DNA of 64,000 bases from Cladopsammia gracilis (Eukaryota; Cnidaria; Anthozoa; Scleractinia; Dendrophylliidae). Each line of letters begins with the position of its first letter. The stretch's first letter is position 1. Both the position numbers and the translations under genes were made by a program. Below the pieces are notes generated by a model, which had not been told where the DNA came from, searched no databases, and saw only the letters and a program-made list of their open reading frames with translations. Shown here one piece after another: positions 10,340 to 22,400 of the stretch. The stretch is taken from assembly GCA_022457155.1 (NCBI GenBank), contig JAJGOT010000459.1, forward strand, positions 248,001 to 312,000, given 5' to 3'.

Positions 10340-10503
10340 ATTGGCCACTGTAAAAAGATTTAAAAGGTGACGTTTCGAGCGCCAGCCCTTCGTCAAAGCG
10401 AATCGCAAAGGGCTGTCGCTTCATGAGTGGAATACAATGGAATGCGCATGACGAATGGTTAGCGCTCGAAACATCACCTTTTTAATCTCCTTCCGGTGGC
10501 TAA
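10340..10503. mobile_element. MITE-like inverted repeat
   Basis: Imperfect terminal inverted repeats of about 50 bp. AAAAGGTGACGTTTCGAGCGC on the left matches the reverse complement of GCGCTCGAAACATCACCTTTTT on the right, and the CCTTCGTC/GACGAATGG segments also pair. There is no coding content. The GTTTCGAGCG core looks like a dispersed repeat family. Confidence 0.7.
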
Positions 10504-10892
10504 TTTACCTTATCAACTCAATTTTTATTCTTTTTTTAATCCCCCACCACAAAAGTTACGGAAGATATCTATTAAAGCTTATCAATCAACTCACCTATTT
10601 AAACATTATCATGTCGAAGTTGATGGAAGCTCTGCGATCGTGATTTCTCACTGATTTCTCTCTGATTTCTCTATTTAACCTAACAAAAGAAAACTATCAT
10701 GTAAGTATACGTATTCGCTGGGTAATGTGTCTAACTAAAGAATCGTAGGCCGGAAGTTAAACGGTACTAAAGCCCCACCCACACCCTCCCTAGTCCAAAT
10801 TATTTTTCGAGGGAGATTTGCTATCTTGATCTTATAAAACTGACATTTACCAGGACAAACGATATGGTCTTTTTTACCCATTTAGTTTTTGC

Positions 10893-11122
10893 AGACGACG
10901 ATTAGTCTCTCTTATTTCTTCAAGGGATAGTCGCGAGGGCGAAACACCCGGCGAATCGCGCCCACACGTTGGAGGCGATTTCAGGTGGAGATTTGTAGTC
11001 TATTTTTTCCGCACGGAAAGTCGCGCGAGCGGAACGTGAGGGTGAGTCACGTCTCTTCCCGACATGCAATTTTTTTCGCGTTCTCGCAGTCCCTGCGAGT
11101 CATATGAAACTATTCGTCGTCT
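10893..11122. mobile_element. Divergent hairpin MITE
   Basis: AGACGACGATTAGT (10893) pairs with ACTATTCGTCGTCT (11109-11122). The interior AGGGATAGTCGCGAG...GCGAGCGGAACG resembles the AGGGATAGTAGAGCGAGCGAAACG hairpin family at 18727 and 33182, so this is probably an older relative. Confidence 0.6.
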
Positions 11123-11970
11123 ATTATAAGCGCTCTTATGGTTATGCTTTTCGTCTCTCTCACTGAGACTAAGCCATAAGTGACATAAATGACGGCACCT
11201 GACTTACTCGTCCTTGCCATACAAGGACCAGGGAGCTCCCCCTCCCCCCACCCCACCACCATTATCTTGCAAACCAATAAGACCTGAAGTGCCGAAAATT
11301 GTTTTCAGTCTCTTAACATTTTCAATCCGCAACAGCCCACCCCTCTCCCGACCACTGAGATTAGATCTGCGCTTTTGCTGTTCCATAAAACAAAGCAATT
11401 TTGCGAAAGAAGAAAATTAAATAGAAAAGCGGTTATTCTTATAATAAACACGTACCTTGTAAATCGTGTGCGTGAAGACTGATCACCAGGTCAAAGACCA
11501 ATGCATATATATAGTCTCGATTGTTCAGAACTCGATATTCCTCAACCAAACTTGCGAAGATGCCTAAACAAACGGCGCAAAGGGGAAATTATTATAGGCA
11601 TTACATTTTATGTAAACTTTAAAAAATAAACAACGCTCGTGCTGACCCTGTGAGCTAAAGCCACACAAAATTGATTGAAACTTAAAGACTTGCAGCAGTA
11701 AAATTATAATTAACAAGCTGTGATGATTTATTTTGCCACACTTTACGATAGCAACACATCACGTACTGTGTACCAGACTGAAAAATTGCTCAAACCATAC
11801 ACGACAGTTATAATTATTTATACTGCACACCCGATTATTTATAAGTAACATGCAATTGTTGAATATGGCTTAAATTTTAGTTGTAGCCATAACTTAGTAG
11901 CATTTTAAAGCGTCCAGTGTAAATTGACCGGGATATAATTGCTTTGCCGTGTTCTTCAAAGAGTTCCGAC
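11123..11970. other. AT-rich spacer
   Basis: No gene or repeat recognised apart from a CCCCTCCCCCCACCCCACC tract near 11238. Confidence 0.4.
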
Positions 11971-12018
<48 letters not shown>

Positions 12019-12038
12019 GTAATAATAATAAAATAATA
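11971..12038. repeat. (AAT)n microsatellite
   Basis: About 22 AAT/ATA units with one AGT interruption. Confidence 0.95.
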
Positions 12039-12243
12039 ACGAATATTTTAACAGGATATAACCCATCAGTGTATGCAATACTGTTATCAATGGGGTACTG
12101 TAAATTAAACAACAACTAAAATAAACATAAGATAAGAAAAAGCGCTAAAACATGAAAAAAATATTGACATTATTAAACTATATGAATCTAATTTGCGGGG
12201 TATTCTGCGATTGCTCCACAGTTGATTAAGAGGCAATTGAAAT

Positions 12244-12357
12244 ATGGCGGCTGACGTTTTAGTTGAAGAGCAACAAAGTAGAGTCTTAACATCTCTTAAA
12301 AGCGTCGAGTGTAAAGTGAAACAACCGACCGTTTGTTGTTTGAAAACAGCTCAATAA
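12244..12357 (+). CDS. Possible first exon or small ORF (37 aa), unrecognised
   Basis: ATGGCGGCTGACG has a typical animal start context and opens a 37-codon frame beginning MAADVLVEEQQSRVLTSL. A GTAAAG that could act as a 5' splice site lies at 12310. No downstream exon could be linked. It may be a chance start codon, so this is weak. Confidence 0.2.
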   Translation: MAADVLVEEQQSRVLTSLKSVECKVKQPTVCCLKTAQ

Positions 12358-13216
12358 ATCCTGCATGCAAGAAAACTTATATAACAATAGAATATTATTC
12401 TTACCTAAAGTACGTAGTTGAAAGACGTTTCAAAGTTATCGTCAGTCCTCGTGTTGACAATATAAATCTTCGCTTCAGAAATTGTCGTGGTCTGCATGCT
12501 GGGGCAAATAACTTTGTTCCTCATCTCGAACAACATTAAAGTTAGTAAAGTTTCGTTTGCAATCTAGAAGTTATCTGTCAACATGAATATAACTTCTTCA
12601 GTCTCCGTCGCTTTCCTCGTGGTAAAGGTGCGAAGAATAAAATGAGTAATGAATTGATAATTAATCATTCATTTGCATTTTAAATAAGATTCTAGTTTTA
12701 AAAGATATTTTACGTGGAAGCAATTACCCAGGAAAATATGTTATTTAAGAAAAAACGTACACAGTTTTAGCAGGATGGATTAATAGTTCGTGGTCAGTTT
12801 TTCTCGGAAATATAACAATTTCCCGTTAAAATTGACATTTTAGCTGCATTCAAAAGCTGCAAGCGCAGATACCCTTGATTGATATGGACTTACAAAACTA
12901 AATATGGTCTCATAAGACTGTTTTTTAAATAGCCAACAGTTTATAAATGTACGAATACAGCCGCATTTCCTCGCTCCTAGACGCTTTTTATGCAGAGAGG
13001 AGAGGGAGAGAGCTGATATTAAACGTTTACTGCGTACAACACGATGCTCCCCCGCCCCATGCCCACCTCCTTTTCCATCCAAATTTACCGACAAATAGCT
13101 CCTTACTTTTTAATGAGGGAACAAAGGAAGCAACATCGATATACTTTGGACAGACTCAAAATGGACGAGTGTGTGGCCACGTGTTGGGATGTCTGTGGGC
13201 GTGCAACGCATCATAA
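12358..13216. other. Spacer, no recognisable gene
   Basis: AT-rich with only short frames. It ends in the TAA target copy of the element at 13217. Confidence 0.4.
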
Positions 13217-14489
13217 GGGACTGTGCAAAAATTATTAGGAAGGGGGGGGGGGGGAGGGGTTGGAAAATGGGCTTGAAGTAGGAAAATATTAGGTAATATC
13301 CCCTTCTAAAGGAGTGAATTTAGTTATTCCCCTCCCCTGATCAGTCAGAAATTTTGTATGACTCCCTCTTCACACACCGATATACAAATACCCAGCATTT
13401 TCTTAATATACACCCACCTGCTATTGCTATGAGGTAATGTTTGTTCCAGACGTGGATACAGTTAATTGAAGAAACGTTGACCCATGAAAAGCATAAACCA
13501 TGAACGATGAGACCGAATGGGATTCTGGGTAGGCAGCATTGGCAAACTGAGTAATATTCCATTTCTCGATAATCAAGATGTTTTCTTTGCTTGAGACATT
13601 TTAGAGCATGATTTATGCATCGTGTGTTGATATAAGGTGTATTCTGTTAGAGACGAAGATTAATTTATCCAATTTCCCACTAAACCTTTCGGTCGCATCG
13701 TTCATGGTTTATGCTTTTCACCCGACAACGTTTCTTCAATTTGGTGTATACAGCAATGCTACATGTTTACTTGTTGGACATCCGTATCTAGAACAAACAT
13801 GACCTCGAAGCAGTGTTCAACAAAGACATCCGATTCTTTTTACTTGATTGCGAATCCGAGTTGCTTGCACTGGATTTCAATTCCTCGTTAACGTTCTCTT
13901 GGGTTTCTCGTGGGATGCAAGAATGATCGCCACTAGCGTACTGGAGAACTCGTGCAACCAGTGCCACTTAAGACCGTGCTGGTTGAGATCTTCAATCTGT
14001 TGCAATATGATTATTTATGCTGTAGTGAAATTATGATTTTGGTTCAATTTTGTCTGCACTGGTTCAAATTTGAACCATGGCCAGTGCAAAATATTTGAAC
14101 TGGAGCAAAATATCTGAAATATGTTCACCAGAGCAAAATATTTGCACTGGTATATAACTATATTCTACTGTTCAAATGTTGTTGGCAATTTAAATTCAAA
14201 AAGCCAGGGACGATTTATCACAATATTTGTCTCTATATTATAGAGATAGAGAAGAATAGATAATCGTATTGCAACAGATTGAAATTGCAGTTCAGCCACA
14301 CAGAACAGATCATCACGCCTTTCTGTGAGAACTATAAACACTTGAAATAAAATGTTAAGCCCCCTCCTCTTGAGTGACTTATTTTGGTTTGAGCCCCCCC
14401 ATATCCTTGCTTTGATTTTGCTTTATGCCCCCCCCCCGGTCTGGTTTTCCAACCCCCCCCCCCCCCCCCGATAATTATTGCACAGTCCC
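13217..14489 (-). mobile_element. Harbinger-type DNA element A, copy 1 (TAA target site)
   Basis: Starts GGGACTGTGCAAAAATTATT and ends with the inverted GATAATTATTGCACAGTCCC. Both sides are flanked by TAA (13214-13216 and 14490-14492). TIRs beginning GGG with a 3-bp TAA duplication are typical of PIF/Harbinger. It is the same family as 61577-62573, here in opposite orientation and with an extra nested insertion (13462-13745). The SAP-like frame present in the other copy survives only as a relic on the minus strand (about 13848-14010), with about 20 bp deleted. Long C- and G-runs lie just inside both ends. Confidence 0.85.
13462..13745. mobile_element. Nested hAT-like MITE inside Harbinger-type element A
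   Basis: TIR core AATTGAAGAAACGTTG on the left matches the reverse complement of CAACGTTTCTTCAATT on the right. The next 40 bp also pair (GCATAAACCATGAACGAT). It is flanked by GGATACAG (13454-13461) and GTATACAG (13746-13753), an 8-bp duplication with one mismatch. The sister copy of the host element at 62.3 kb lacks this insert, which confirms it as an insertion. Confidence 0.8.
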
Positions 14490-14814
14490 TAACTCAGGAA
14501 ACTGGTCGTTGACTGATCTTGATTTTCAGAAAAGCATTTTTTATCATTTTGGCTGAAAGAGTTTGATCAGACCAACCGAATACATGGGAAAATCCTCGAG
14601 GTATTAGCCTTTCATATGAACTTTATTTTAAGGTTTCGTTTTTTCCCTTAAATCCTGCACTTTACCGTCTTAAAGGTGCAGTGTATCGGGAGGGTTGGGG
14701 GACTTCCACATATAAATGCGGGGGTCCTCGTCGTACCTTTTAGGGATAGGTTGGTACCGCTTAAAGTGCTAAAATCTAAAAGGACCACCGTTAGGATTAT
14801 CGTGGTACCTTTTA

Positions 14815-15060
14815 AGGCCCATTTACACCGCAGGCGATTTTTTCGTGCGCAAGTTGCATTTTCAAATCGCATGTGTAAATGGGTGGCGATTTCAGTGCGA
14901 TTTGTCGCGCGATGTCGCAACTTGGCGGCGATTTTTGGGAAATCACGGCAAATCAAAGCAAATGTCGCACCCGAATCGCACAGGAAATCGACGCTCGTTT
15001 ACACTTGCGACAAAAGTTGCATTGGAGAGCGCGACAAAAATCGCATGTGTAAACGGGCCT
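14815..15060. mobile_element. MITE family B, copy 1 (TTA target site)
   Basis: Ends AGGCCCATTTACACC / GTGTAAACGGGCCT with flanking TTA at 14812-14814 and 15061-15063. The interior is built from repeated GCGACAAAAATCGCATGTGTAAA-like words in both orientations. Related to 16927-17251. The TTA duplication suggests a PIF/Harbinger-mobilised MITE. Confidence 0.8.
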
Positions 15061-15528
15061 TTAGCCTGTAGCCTTTAGCCAGTAAATGTTTGTCAGTGAA
15101 ATAGTTTTAACGAGCGGTATAAGGTAACCTGATAGCTCTATGCAAGTTATTGAGGGGTTTCATTTCGGACAGTTTTGGGATTGCGTATTCAACCTCGGTA
15201 AATTCTCGTGCTCTCCCGTTATTCTTCGGCACAAGTTCGTAATTTCCAAGAGACTAGCTTCGTAGTAAGATTTACTTTTGTGTGTGCGTGCAACAGTTTA
15301 TTGAGGTTTTACTTTCTATTATATTACAACGATTTTAATTTTGTGATAGTGTTCATTTACATATCTTTGTTTTAGTTACGTTGTTTTAAAATGGGAAACG
15401 CAAAAGGGGTTCTAACAAAAATCTTTCGAGTTTCCACAATATGCCTGCTTGTTTTATTGTACTATTTATGACTATTTTACTTTCCTTTTGAAGCCAAGCC
15501 AAAGCAACAACAGAGTACAGCAACAAGG
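15061..15528. other. Spacer without recognised features
   Basis: AT-rich, short frames only. Confidence 0.4.
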
Positions 15529-15744
15529 AGGGTCTATTATACTCTGGGGGGGGGGGGGGGGGGGGGTGGCGGTTTAAGCCATTTTTTAGTGTCGGTTTGC
15601 GGGTACATTAGTATTTATCTGGCGGTTTACGATCCAGAAATTATTGGCGGTTTCGGTCTTGAGGAAAAACCAAAGCGGTTTGCGGTCTAGGAAGAACAAA
15701 CTATGGCGGTTTGCGGACTGTGCGACCCCCTATAATAGACCCCT
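15529..15744. mobile_element. MITE with poly-G and TGGCGGTTT repeats
   Basis: AGGGTCTATTATACT at the left pairs with TATAATAGACCCCT at the right. It contains a G-run of about 21 followed by repeated TGGCGGTTTGCGG words. Confidence 0.6.
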
Positions 15745-16452
15745 CAACAAGTGTGAATAATGTTCATATAATGTGCGTATGTTTGATGCACAACCATTAT
15801 ATATTTAACAAATAGATTCCATTTGGCCGTGTGTCTGTTCAGTTATAAATCACAGATGACGTCAAAATGTGGTAGGAACAAAAAAAAAAGTGGCACATGA
15901 GCCGCAGGCGCGTGTGTTACTTTGCCTGAATGGGAAGGGGAATTTGAAACAGCAGTGTAAAGTTTAAAATATATATTTTTTCATGTCCGGTGAAATACAC
16001 GTCGTTGTTGAGGAGGAGTTTAAAGATTTGTTGAAGAGCAAATCAACAATAAAAATCGTACGTTTTCAATCGTTTTCACTCTCAGACGACCGGAACATTC
16101 AGTAAAGGCGACTACATTGCCGCATAAAAGTGACAATTATAAAGCTATACACCAAAATAAATGCAAAAGGTATTTTTTATTCCCGCTATTTAAACATTTG
16201 TTCTTGGGGAGGGGCATTTCATCGTCGAAACAATGTACTAGGGTGGGGCATTTGAACGCAATTTTGGCCAAGGAAGGCGAGAATCTAAAAGAGCCAATCT
16301 TCAAAAGTTCAAATGCCCCCCCCCCCCGGGGGGGGCCCAAGAGGGAATGATGTTGAAATTTTGAATTGATCGGCGCATTAATTTCAGATCGCAATTTAGG
16401 TGTGCTATTCAAAATCTAACCCCCCCCTGGAAGGCAGGTGCTTGGTTCTATA

Positions 16453-19400
16453 TTATCCCTCGTGTCGGAGGCTAGTGGGCTTGTCCTCTTGCTGCCCCAG
16501 TCTCTTGAGATGTGATATATGACAGCCAAGTGCCTGGAATATCGTGTCCTTGTAATGGTACCTGACTCCAAACTCCTTGCACGTTTCACGTACAATAGGC
16601 GTTATCTCTGGATAGTAAATCTGACTCAGACCAGGGAACAGGTGATGAGCTGTCTGGTGGTTTAGGGCTCCTGGACAAAGGAACAAGACAGGACATAAAT
16701 ATGTTAAAACCTGGGAATTCATGAATAGTAGACTCCGAGAGAAAATGAAGTCTTCATCTTGTTGGTAGTTAAGGTAAGAAGGAGTCACACACGAGCCACA
16801 GGTAGCCCACACGAGCCACAGGTGACCCAAACGGCCGGAGCGTCACCAGGAGAGGCTCCCTGCTTAAGTTAGAACCAACTGGGAGGGATGCTAATCCATC
16901 GCAGGGTTACCTCCAGGACTTTGTTAAGGCCCGTTTACACATGCGATTTTTCGTGCAATTTTTGTCGCACTTGTCAATGCAAATTTTGTCGCGCACAAGT
17001 TGCATCTTTAAATCGCATGTGTGTAAACGGGCGGCGATTACAGTGCGATTTGGGCGCGATTTGTCGCGCAATGTCGCAGAGGTTTCAAACACGTTCGAAA
17101 CCTGATGCAACTTGGCGGCAATTTTTGGGAAATCGCAGCAAATATCGCACCCGAGTCGCACTGAAATCGCCGCCCGTTTACACATGCGACAAAAATTGCA
17201 TTGGAGAGCGCGACAAAAATCGCATCAAAAATCGCATGTGTAAACGGGCCTTTAGGTTCCCCTAACGGTTGCCCAGTATCTTTACCATACAATATGGTCT
17301 GTTATAAGAGTAAACTTCTACAGTACTAATATAGGTATATTCGGGATCGTCTTTTAAGTGTAGGGGGGGGGGGGGTAGGGGGGTAAGGAGGGTGGACAGA
17401 AAGATGAAAGGAATCAAGGAAAGAAGAAGAGTTGTGACCCACTCCACATCTCCATTTCAGAAAGATGTCCGTCTTAGAGTAAATTATGAAGTAAAGGCCT
17501 TGACTAAGGAAGGCCAAAGGGGCACCGTGAATATTACGTGTCCTTTATAGAGAGGTGAAGTGCGAAATATCTTTTAAAGAAGGTGTTGTCTGCATGATAA
17601 ATATTTGTTTATGACGATAAGTGCTAAATAGCTTACACACAAAAAAAATAATTTAGTTCCCACAGCTTGCAATATGTTTCTTAGAAACGTGCACTTGAGA
17701 ATGCAATAAAAAATCAGGGCTAGTGTTAAAACGCTCAATTTTTTGTCTACATAGTCTTTTTTCAGTCCGTGAATAAAAAAGAAAATGGAGCTCCCTGATT
17801 GACTTTTACCAACCTGTAAAGACATTGAAAAACCAACTGTCTGTGGCATAATCTTGGGTCGTCTCAATCTGAAGTTCTGCCCTGAAGTAATACAAAAAAA
17901 AAACAGTGCCGGTGACTAAAATCCTTTTTTCTAGCAAACATCATTTTTTTCTAATTATGACTGAAAGAACCTTGTAGAAGTATCGAATGCTCAAATGAAC
18001 GCAATTTATAATTTTTAACTTCACGATGACAACCATTCGCACCTCCAGAAACTGTGGGGAGACTGAGTACCAGCTTTCGGCGCTAGGCTTTCTGGGATTG
18101 TTTGGGTAATCAGCGTTAGTTAAGGCTCGGACGCATGGTGCAACTTTCCTTGCATCGTTGCGCGCATCAGTTGCAGAAGTAGAATCGAGTTCTACTTTTG
18201 CGACGTTGCGCGCAACAAATTGCATCGTGTGACACCCTCAAAAAATCTTGTTGCGCGCAACAAATTGCATCGCGTGACACCCTCAAAAAATGTTGTTGCG
18301 CGCAACAAATTGCATCGTGTGACATCCTCAAAAAATCTTGTTGCGTGCAACGTTTTAAGAAAAGTTGCACTGTGAGGCCGGGCCTTTACGATAGATTGAT
18401 GGTTTCCAAAGGCAACTCATATTGGTTATCCAAAAGATGCCAAAAATCTCAGTGTCAAGAGCTAGTACTCAATCTCCCAAAAGTTTCTGGAGGGGCGAAT
18501 TGGGAAGAAATATTTGATCGAAATATTTACCAATCACGATTGATCTTTCCATCTTTATCCGGTTGTGGCCAATCCACCTGCGGAAAACCATGAGAAATAA
18601 TGTTTAATATCACATTTTACAATAACTGAAGTTATTCTCGCAAGCTGATTGGTCAATTTTTATCATCAATAAGAGTACAGACACATAAAATTTTAATTTA
18701 TGCAAGATGTCATCCTGTCAATTTTTAGACTACGAGTAGTCCCCTCCTTTTTCCTCAGGGATAGTAGAGCGAGCGAAACGCGAGCGCGCGTGAAAATCAC
18801 TCCACGCGTCGCGTGGGGTGATTTTCACGCACGCTCGCATTTCGCTCGCTCTACTATCCCTGAGGAAAAAGGAGGGACTACTCGTAGTCTAGTCAAGTTT
18901 TTAGCCAATAAAATTTCTTTATTGCTATCAGTTAGCCAATGAGAAAGCGAGAAAACTTATTGACAATGATTGCGTCAATTTGAATAAAACTCAGCAATTT
19001 GTCATGTTTACTTTACGTTCACTCTTCATTTCATCCGGTTTTTTACGATTTTGCCGTTTTTGTTATTGTAAAAAACAAATTGACGTCAGTTTTATATGCG
19101 TCTGTCCTCTTATTGATGATAAAATTCGTCATAACATTGTCAAAGTTTGCCGTGGATCCACTCGCCTGCTGACGTCAATTTGTAAAGTAGAGAAAATTAA
19201 ATGTCATTTTTAACTCGTGAATAAGAGAAGCGTTGAACGAGTTGTAGGATTTGAATATAAAATATCAGCAAGACCACAGCGACAAACCGTTGAGAGGTGC
19301 CGGATCTCCCAGTTGTAGACCTGGATCAGTACAATAATCAGAAAACGGCAAACTGATCCTTACGGCAAGGCGATGAAGGAGTAAATAAAAGAATAAAACA

Positions 19401-22400
19401 AAATTTATATTTAAACGAATTTGCCCAATATTTCGGTTTGAAAACAAACCTTCTTCAGGGGCTAACAGAAAAATGAAAAATGAAGTTAAAACTAAAAGTT
19501 GAAATTATGAAAATAAAAACAATAGATTAGGAATAAATAGACGTGACGAAACTCATTGACATACGACACCTAGTCTCCTGCACCAATAATAATCTATTGT
19601 TTTTATTTTCATAATTTCAAACTCTTATTTGTAACGAACTTTTAGTTTTAACTTCATTTTTCATTTTTCTGTTAGCCCCTGGAGAAGGTTTGTTTTCAAA
19701 CCGAAATATTGGGCAAATTCGTTTAAATATAAATTTTGTTTTATTCTTTTATTTACTCCTTCATCGCCTTGCCGTAAGGATCAGTTTGCCGTTTTCTGAT
19801 TTTGTAGGATTTGGGTAGAAATTTCACTCTCTCGCTGGATCGGCTGTAAACATTGAGCCCGCGATATGAAATGGTCACCTGCCTTACCCAGGGTTCGTAC
19901 CCTTTTTCAGAAACAGTCCAGGACTCAGATATATTTTTCCTGAACTCCCAAATGCACTTTAACTATTTTTTCAGCTGTTGGAGCTTTCCATTCTGCCCCT
20001 CTTCAATGTCTTTCAAGGCTGCCATCTTATCTTAGCTTACAGATCTCCCTTCAAGGACTTGCAGTCATTTTCCAGGACTTTCCAGTCCTGGAAAATGCCA
20101 AAGTAAAATTCCAGGGCTTTCCAGGATTTCCAGGACCCGTACGAGCCCTGCTTACCTAAAGGGAACGGCGTTGGAAGGAAGGGAGGATGGGAGTTGGACG
20201 CAGGGGGTTGGGGGGGGGGGGGGGGGGGGGTGAAGCAAAACGCTTAGAACGGGGTACGAATACTGGAACGCGCCTCCTATTTCCCGCCATTTACCGACAC
20301 AATGGAACAGCGATGGGGGACGAGGGAAAGAATAGTTCCAAGTGAAACAAAACCAAATTCATATTTACTTTCGACCGCAAATCAAATGCTGCCGGACATT
20401 GTTATTGCTTTTGAACTTACTTCGCTCACAACATGAGACGCCTGAAATATAAGTGCCAACCAGTAACTTCCTACAAACTCCGCAATCATATACAGAGCAA
20501 CCTATTTTTCAAATATAAACAACAACAAACAAAAAACAAACAAACAAACAAGAACACAGGATCAGTAAAATACGTTTACAGGGTCTATGCCAGATATTTT
20601 TGGTAACATTTTAAAAAGTTAAAAGGCACAGAAATGGGAACCTTGACAGGAACGTTTAGCTTTGTTAAAGTGCATATGAAGTAAAAAAGGAATTTCCATG
20701 GTTTGATAGTGCTTTACCTTCTTTATCTAAATTTGTGGGTTTCATTAAAAAGATCCTTCCCATTGTGAAATTATTCGGCTTGAAAGTTTTGAATTTCCCG
20801 CCAGAAAGTATCTTTATCGAGCGCGCGGCCAAACAAGGCTGTGACGTAGAAAATACTTCAACTCACGAGTATCATGGCGGCAAGGGAGAAACCTTCGACC
20901 TCGGCGACTTTCTGTCTGTCTGACAGAGACTCTGTAGAAGACATAACTTCATCACAGTCTGACATTCTTTTGAAGAAATTGAACAAAACACACTGTGACC
21001 ATATAAAAGAACGAATCTCAAGTATTTTCTACATCATCAACACCATGCAGATCGACAACTCGTTCCCAGTCTCCGGGACACTGATTTCTCCAAATTGTGC
21101 TACTTTGGACGGCAAAAAAGAGGCCTCAATTTTTTTTCTGACAAATTTCTTTTATCATTTCGTAAGCCTCCAAAAAAAAGACAAAATAAAAAATTACTTC
21201 ATGTGCACTTTAAAAGCCATTACACTTGTAAAACTACTAGCAAGTTTCTGGCTGCGAATAGCCAGATGGGAATGGATTATGATAAGATTGATCTCCCTTC
21301 GAGAATTTACTTGAAATCTCCCTTTTTAATTTTCGAAAATTTAAGGTGGTTCTGAATCCCTTGACGAGAATTAAGAGCAAAAAGTTGTAGTTAAACATGC
21401 TAATGATTATTCAATAATAAAAAAATGGGGATCACCGAGATAATTTTCTTAGTGATAAGGGTGTCTTTAACGGGTTAAACTGTTACTATGGTAACCTGTT
21501 ACATCATAAAAGAGAACATAACTTGTTCACCAATGACTAGGAATTTGTTTGATACCATAGCACCAACTGACAAAGAGTTATAAGTATAAGAGATGGACAA
21601 TGCTGGAAGCTACATGTATTGTGAGCCACCTTAACTTGCGCTAGGGGAACATTTTGTGTTAAGCCACAGTTGTGTGGTATTCACAAAAAAAAAAAAAAAA
21701 CAGGAAAACTATCTCCCCCTCCTCAACACAGTCTGATTTAACTGTTCCGGCTTTAATTACCATTTTCCAAAAACCAAGCACTATTGCAGGTAGGACCATT
21801 TTGTGAAAGAAGAAGAAGAGCTTGCCAGTAACAAACACAACCACGTGAGAGGTAGATGGTAGATTGTAACTTATGGTGCCTGGAAAGAAAAAGAAATTAA
21901 AATGATCAGGGACGCTGTTATTACTTACAATAGTTGGTAACATTATTTAGATGTTAGGGCGTACAATGTCACCATATACTCACTTCCTTTAGCCGTTTTC
22001 TTCTACGACTCTAGATCTATATTTGAATATGAATGAATACGAATGTTGAATATGAATATGAATGAGTGAATATGTCTAAACATATATGAGTGAGTATGTC
22101 TAAAAATATAAGTAAAGTAACTTACTATTTTTCCTGAGAATGAACAAATTGGCAACATCCTGATACCTGGTTTTCAGACCTAACTGTACGTTTCAAGAGA
22201 GACAAAAGTAAACATCGTCATCAGTAGTAATTCCTAAAACAATAAACAATAATAATAATAATAAAAAAGAATATATTGAGCGCGCTTTCTATAAAAATAT
22301 TCAAACGCGCTTTACATTATTAAGAGCTATAAATAGTTTAAAATGTTAATATTCTAAAAACTGAAAACCTAATACTTGTTTAAAAAGTAAAATCTAAAAA

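Noticed and set aside
18198..18593. 131-aa ORF with CAQQIAS repeats
   Set aside because: Its first half is the MITE internal satellite and it runs on through unrelated intron and, in antisense, a desaturase exon.
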